This document shows, piece after piece, positions 7,486 through 10,364 of a stretch of 10,364 nt of DNA. Both the position numbers and the translations under genes were made by a program. The DNA comes from Cylindrotheca closterium. Taxonomy: Eukaryota > Bacillariophyta > Bacillariophyceae > Bacillariales > Bacillariaceae. The notes beneath the pieces are model-generated. The model saw only the letters and a list, made by a program, of their open reading frames with translations, was not told where the DNA came from and made no database searches. Location: contig CAKOGP040002063.1 of the NCBI GenBank assembly GCA_933822405.4, positions 1 through 10,364 on the forward strand, written 5' to 3'. Within the stretch, counting starts at the first letter, position 1; every line of letters begins with the position of its first letter.

Positions 7486-8899
7486 TCAGTTTATCTCTTG
7501 CATGACCCAAGGAGGACATCCGACAGCAGGAAGATTTTCTTGTGGTGCTGCACAACTGGCAGTTTTTTCGTCCCATGTGTTCATAACGCAATACCATTCA
7601 CCATTATTGCACCTTTCAATTACATTTGACCTGGCATCCATGATTCGTAGAATCGCTCGCCACTTTCCGCAAGATGGATTACAGCAACGGATCCACTCAT
7701 AGGGGTCCTTCGAACTTGAGGCAGCAGCACGCTTTTTTCCTCTCGTGAGGGTTGGCTGCCTAGACTCATACGCCTCGTTGCATTGCAATCGTCTGACCCA
7801 TACTCTAAGATGTTTCCGACTGCGGGAATCAGCAGCGCTTTCAGGAGTGTGAGATGCATCATATTCCTCCTCTGGTGCAGAACATTTGGCACGTTCAGGA
7901 TCATTCTTGTTCATCGAACAGTACCATTTTGGTGGTAGCTTTCTCTCATCGACTACACCCCTAAGACGGCGCCACTTTCATGAAAAAACACACAATTAGC
8001 AACAAAGCGTGAGATAAAGAAGCGTGCGAAATTGCTCTCACCTTTCCGCATTTGTCGCACTCTACCCAGGTGGAATTGCTGCTGCCCGTAGTCTGTCCAA
8101 AGATGGAGCTTTCGTCCCTCTCAAATACCTTTTCAACTGAACCGACATTGCTCTCTTCATTACTCGTGTCTTGGTCAACGTCACCTGTCACGGAGGGCAA
8201 GGCGCCAATGAAATCGTCGTCCTTCGATCTTTTTCCTTTCTTCTTTTTCTTGCGTCCAGCACGCCTTCCGTCAGGATCATCAGTGCCCGATCCAGTCGAA
8301 GCACTACCACCATTAACACGTTCCAACCAGAGATGCTTCCGTGCGGCCTGCATGAGATGATTTCTATCCAATCGGATGGATTGACCTTTGTAAGTGTGCT
8401 GGTGGTCATCATCGTCGGAATCTGTATCAACGATAGAACCATTTGCGGAATACTGATCTTCTTCTAATGCACGTCGCATTTGCTCGTTCACGGCAAGTTG
8501 AGCTGGACTTAAACCAGCGTCGCGATCAGAAACAATGCCTTTCCTAGACTGTTTCCGACTCTTCTTAGGACGACCTTCTTCTCCTTTTTCCTGTTGCATC
8601 AATCGATGAATTGCGACACAATGAAATCAGCAACGGAAGAAAAGATCCTTATTTCAACACAGTTCCTTGATTTTGCTCACCTTTCGACGTGATTTGGCCT
8701 TTTTTGGCTTCCGAAGATGGCTCTGATCTCCGTCGATAACTTCTTCCCCTAATGGTGTTGTCTTTCGTTTCTTCCTTGTCTTCTTTGTCCTCCCTTGCTC
8801 GTTCGGTGCAGCATCTTCTTCGGGAACTGGTGAAGAATGGGGGGACGATCCTGTTCCAAACGATCCCGTGTTGGAGACTGGGGATGCACTTCGTTCCAT
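7486..8899 (-). CDS. Tandem CW-type zinc finger nuclear protein (three exons)
   Basis: Proposed exons on the minus strand are 8899-8681, 8590-8042 and 7974-7486 (stop 7488-7486), phase 0 throughout, for 418 residues. ATG 8899 has A at -3 and G at +4 and opens a low-complexity N-terminus; an in-frame ATG at 9001 would add 34 residues but has a weak context. Residues 36-73 and about 184-196 are strongly basic (RKKKKKGKRSK) and likely nuclear localisation signals; about 130-133 is Asp-rich. CW1 spans about 248-292: WVECDKCGK, then WRRL, with zinc ligands C251, C254, C275 and C287. CW2 spans about 350-402: WIRCCNPSCGKWR, with C353, C358, C385 and C397; its C-x4-C spacing resembles ZCWPW1. CW domains commonly read methylated histone H3 Lys4, so a chromatin role is likely. 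I see no enzyme or PWWP domain, and no named orthologue can be assigned. Confidence 0.87.
7975..8041 (-). other. Intron 2 of the CW zinc finger gene (67 bp)
   Basis: On the minus strand the donor is GGAAAG|GTGAGA and the acceptor is CATGAAAG|TGG. Splicing joins CDKCGK to WRRLRG, which completes the diagnostic C-x2-C-x2-W-R core of the first CW domain, so the protein motif itself supports the junction. If retained, the intron reads through in frame, then shifts (67 is not a multiple of 3) and stops at 7961-7963. Confidence 0.88.
8591..8680 (-). other. Intron 1 of the CW zinc finger gene (90 bp)
   Basis: On the minus strand the donor is CGAAAG|GTGAGC and the acceptor is GATGCAACAG|GAA. Joining is in phase 0 between two basic stretches (KSRRK and EKGEEGRPKKSRK). 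Unspliced, the frame stops at 8654-8656. The acceptor lacks a strong pyrimidine tract, but the downstream frame is continuous with the CW coding region. Confidence 0.75.
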
Positions 8900-9640
8900 G
8901 TTTAAAATTTCAATGACATGAAACTTCCTACGGTACAGAAGGTACCTTGTACCTTTCTGCAGCACGCAGCATGCAGCGGGGTCATTTTTAGCGTATGACA
9001 TACAAACGCGAATCCATTGCTGTTGACAACTTCGAATGCATTCCTGCTCAAAGGTGCATTTGTTTTAAGGCCAGGCAGACATACCTGAGACTGGTTGGCT
9101 CGCTGACTGAAGCCGACATTTGTACGTGCGCGTTATGCGTACGTTGAGCGATAGTTTGCTTGGATGTTTTCACATCAACACAATTAATTTTAAGGCATCA
9201 AGGTTTTACGATTATTCTTGTTGTCAATGCACACCCTTTAAACAGTTTATCAGCTCCCATCACTCTACGATTCTGTTATGATGCTACTACAGCCACGACT
9301 AATGCTCTGTATAACGCATTTTCCTTTGAAGTCAATGCCTGAAACGACAAGACGCTTTGATTTGCTGAAATGAGCCAAAATGAGCCGAAGACGATTGAAT
9401 TTTCCAAGAAGTCGACCAAGACAAAAGGCTGAAGAAAATCTACTGAAGTCAGTGTTTTTATTCTCGATAAGAGCAAGGCTTGACTGGTCACGGCAGAACC
9501 CACTGTTGTATCAGTAATGTATTGAAAATTACAAGCGATGCATTGGATTCTTGAGCCACCAGACCAACCCTGGCTGGAAGATGATGGACGACAATTTCTA
9601 TGAATACGTCCCCACCACTCTTTGCCACACCTGCGGCTGA
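8900..9640 (-). promoter_or_regulatory. Upstream region of the CW gene; no gene recognised
   Basis: This 740-bp stretch lies between the CW gene start and the retroelement relic. Its left part should hold the CW gene leader and promoter. I see an imperfect inverted repeat ACGTGCGC (9124-9131), a 5-base spacer, and GCGTACGT (9137-9144), about 225 bp before the ATG. There is also a small direct duplication GAAATGAGCC/AAAATGAGCC at 9367-9386. Short frames on both strands show no recognisable protein content. No TATA box or transcription start can be placed with confidence. Confidence 0.4.
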
Positions 9641-10364
9641 CCTCAAATTGATGACACTACTGCTGAGCATCCGGTTGATTCTAGGACTGAACTTGACTTC
9701 CACGCCAATGTAAATGTGCTTGGATCCAGTGGTTCTGTTCTGAGTGATACATACATCGGTCCGACCTACAATCCCCGAATATGCTGCATAGGAACATCCC
9801 AAATTTTGATGCTGCCCTACTACTACATGACGAGGATGACCTGTTTGTCTGATCCCTTTTCTGATCATCATCCAATCAAGAAGTTTTGATGAACACCTGT
9901 GCATTCAAATGAAGCTGCATGGCATATACTAATTGTCACTTTTTAACGATGCTGATCTCATCATATTGACTTGGTGACCCCAGATGAGTCGATCTGACAA
10001 GTCTTCCGGACTATGCTCGACTTAAAGATCATTTTTCCAATTCTGACGGCGGAGATGTCGATGCTCGGTACCAACCCGAGCTTCTGCTATCAGAGATTGA
10101 AGATGATCCTGCAATGACTATGTGTGCAATATTATATTTGAGAACTGATGAATGGACATTGAGAAATGAGTTTGTTCTAGAGGAGGCTGACGATGAAGAA
10201 GACCAAAATACCAATCCTTCAATGTCAACCTTGCCTCGATCTCAAGTATTCTGTGTGAGCGCACGTTGAGTAATTGTCTTACTACTTGCCAAGAAGGTTC
10301 ATCACAGATGGCGTCATTGGATACAGTACACACCGATAATGCTAATGATGATATCTTTCTACCT
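9641..10364 (+). pseudogene. Degenerate retrotransposon relic with aspartic-protease-like region
   Basis: A + strand frame from 9641 to TGA 9887-9889 contains VDSRTELDFHANVNVLGS. Retrotransposons of protists and marine animals carry a protease region with ELDSHAN and a following V.G; the D-S/T-H/G-like position marks the protease active Asp. Here Ser is replaced by Phe (TTC 9698-9700). Later pieces of the same region appear in other frames: CLIPF and MKLHGIY (about 9849-9931), then a frame from 9988 to TGA 10267-10269 starting VDLTSLPDYARLKDH and ending in an acidic segment (EEADDEEDQ). At least two frame changes and several stops separate these pieces, so it is an old relic. Its protease type differs from what is visible in the copia element at the left, suggesting a second family. 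The left boundary is unclear and the right end lies beyond the window. Confidence 0.55.

Noticed and set aside
8052..8467. Plus-strand frames of about 100 codons across the CW gene
   Set aside because: They are antisense to exon 2 of the CW gene; their Phe/Leu runs mirror the Lys-rich codons on the minus strand.
9160..9342. Small + strand coding frame of 60 codons
   Set aside because: No recognisable content, weak start context and no supporting neighbours; the length is expected by chance.
9380..9517. Small basic + strand frame of 45 codons (start MSRRRLNFPRSRPRQ)
   Set aside because: It might be a gag-like fragment of the relic to its right, but nothing in it matches a known motif and it is too short to judge.

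Overview
The window looks like nuclear DNA of a diatom, most likely a pennate one. Three things point that way: a Ty1/copia-type retrotransposon whose integrase and reverse transcriptase read like the diatom 'CoDi' copia lineages, short spliceosomal introns of about 61-90 bp with GT..AG ends, and densely packed genes. The species cannot be settled from sequence alone.

Layout. (1) Positions 1-3328 hold the 3' two-thirds of a copia-type retrotransposon on the + strand: integrase core, a linker with a chromodomain-like stretch, reverse transcriptase, RNase H, a polypurine tract and a 300-bp LTR that starts TGACAG and ends CTGTCA. The copy is dead. I infer three frame breaks and one in-frame TGA, and two catalytic aspartates of the reverse transcriptase are replaced (motif A D to Y; YVDD to YVDE). 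(2) Positions 3329-3975 are intergenic, with an array of 22-bp tandem repeats and the probable promoter of the next gene. (3) Positions 3976-7406 (+) hold a four-exon gene for a HEAT-repeat protein of about 1,077 residues that resembles HEATR6. (4) Positions 7486-8899 (-) hold a three-exon gene for a nuclear protein of about 418 residues with two CW-type zinc fingers, a methyl-histone reader fold. It converges tail to tail with the HEATR6-like gene, with 79 bp between stop codons. (5) Positions 8900-9640 are the upstream region of the CW gene and contain no gene I can support. (6) From about 9641 to the right edge lies a badly decayed + strand relic of a second, different retrotransposon, recognised from a retroviral-type aspartic protease region (motif ELDFHAN, family form ELDSHAN).

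The two cellular genes form a compact convergent pair bounded on both sides by dead retroelements. The left element's LTR points toward the HEATR6-like gene and carries palindromic sites of bZIP and E-box type, so it could influence that gene; this is inference. I see no operon, CRISPR array or RNA gene. The points most worth a second look are the chromodomain-like module inside a copia polyprotein, the doubly mutated reverse transcriptase, the tandem-CW protein whose first CW finger is split by an intron, and the 22-bp repeat array upstream of the HEATR6-like gene.
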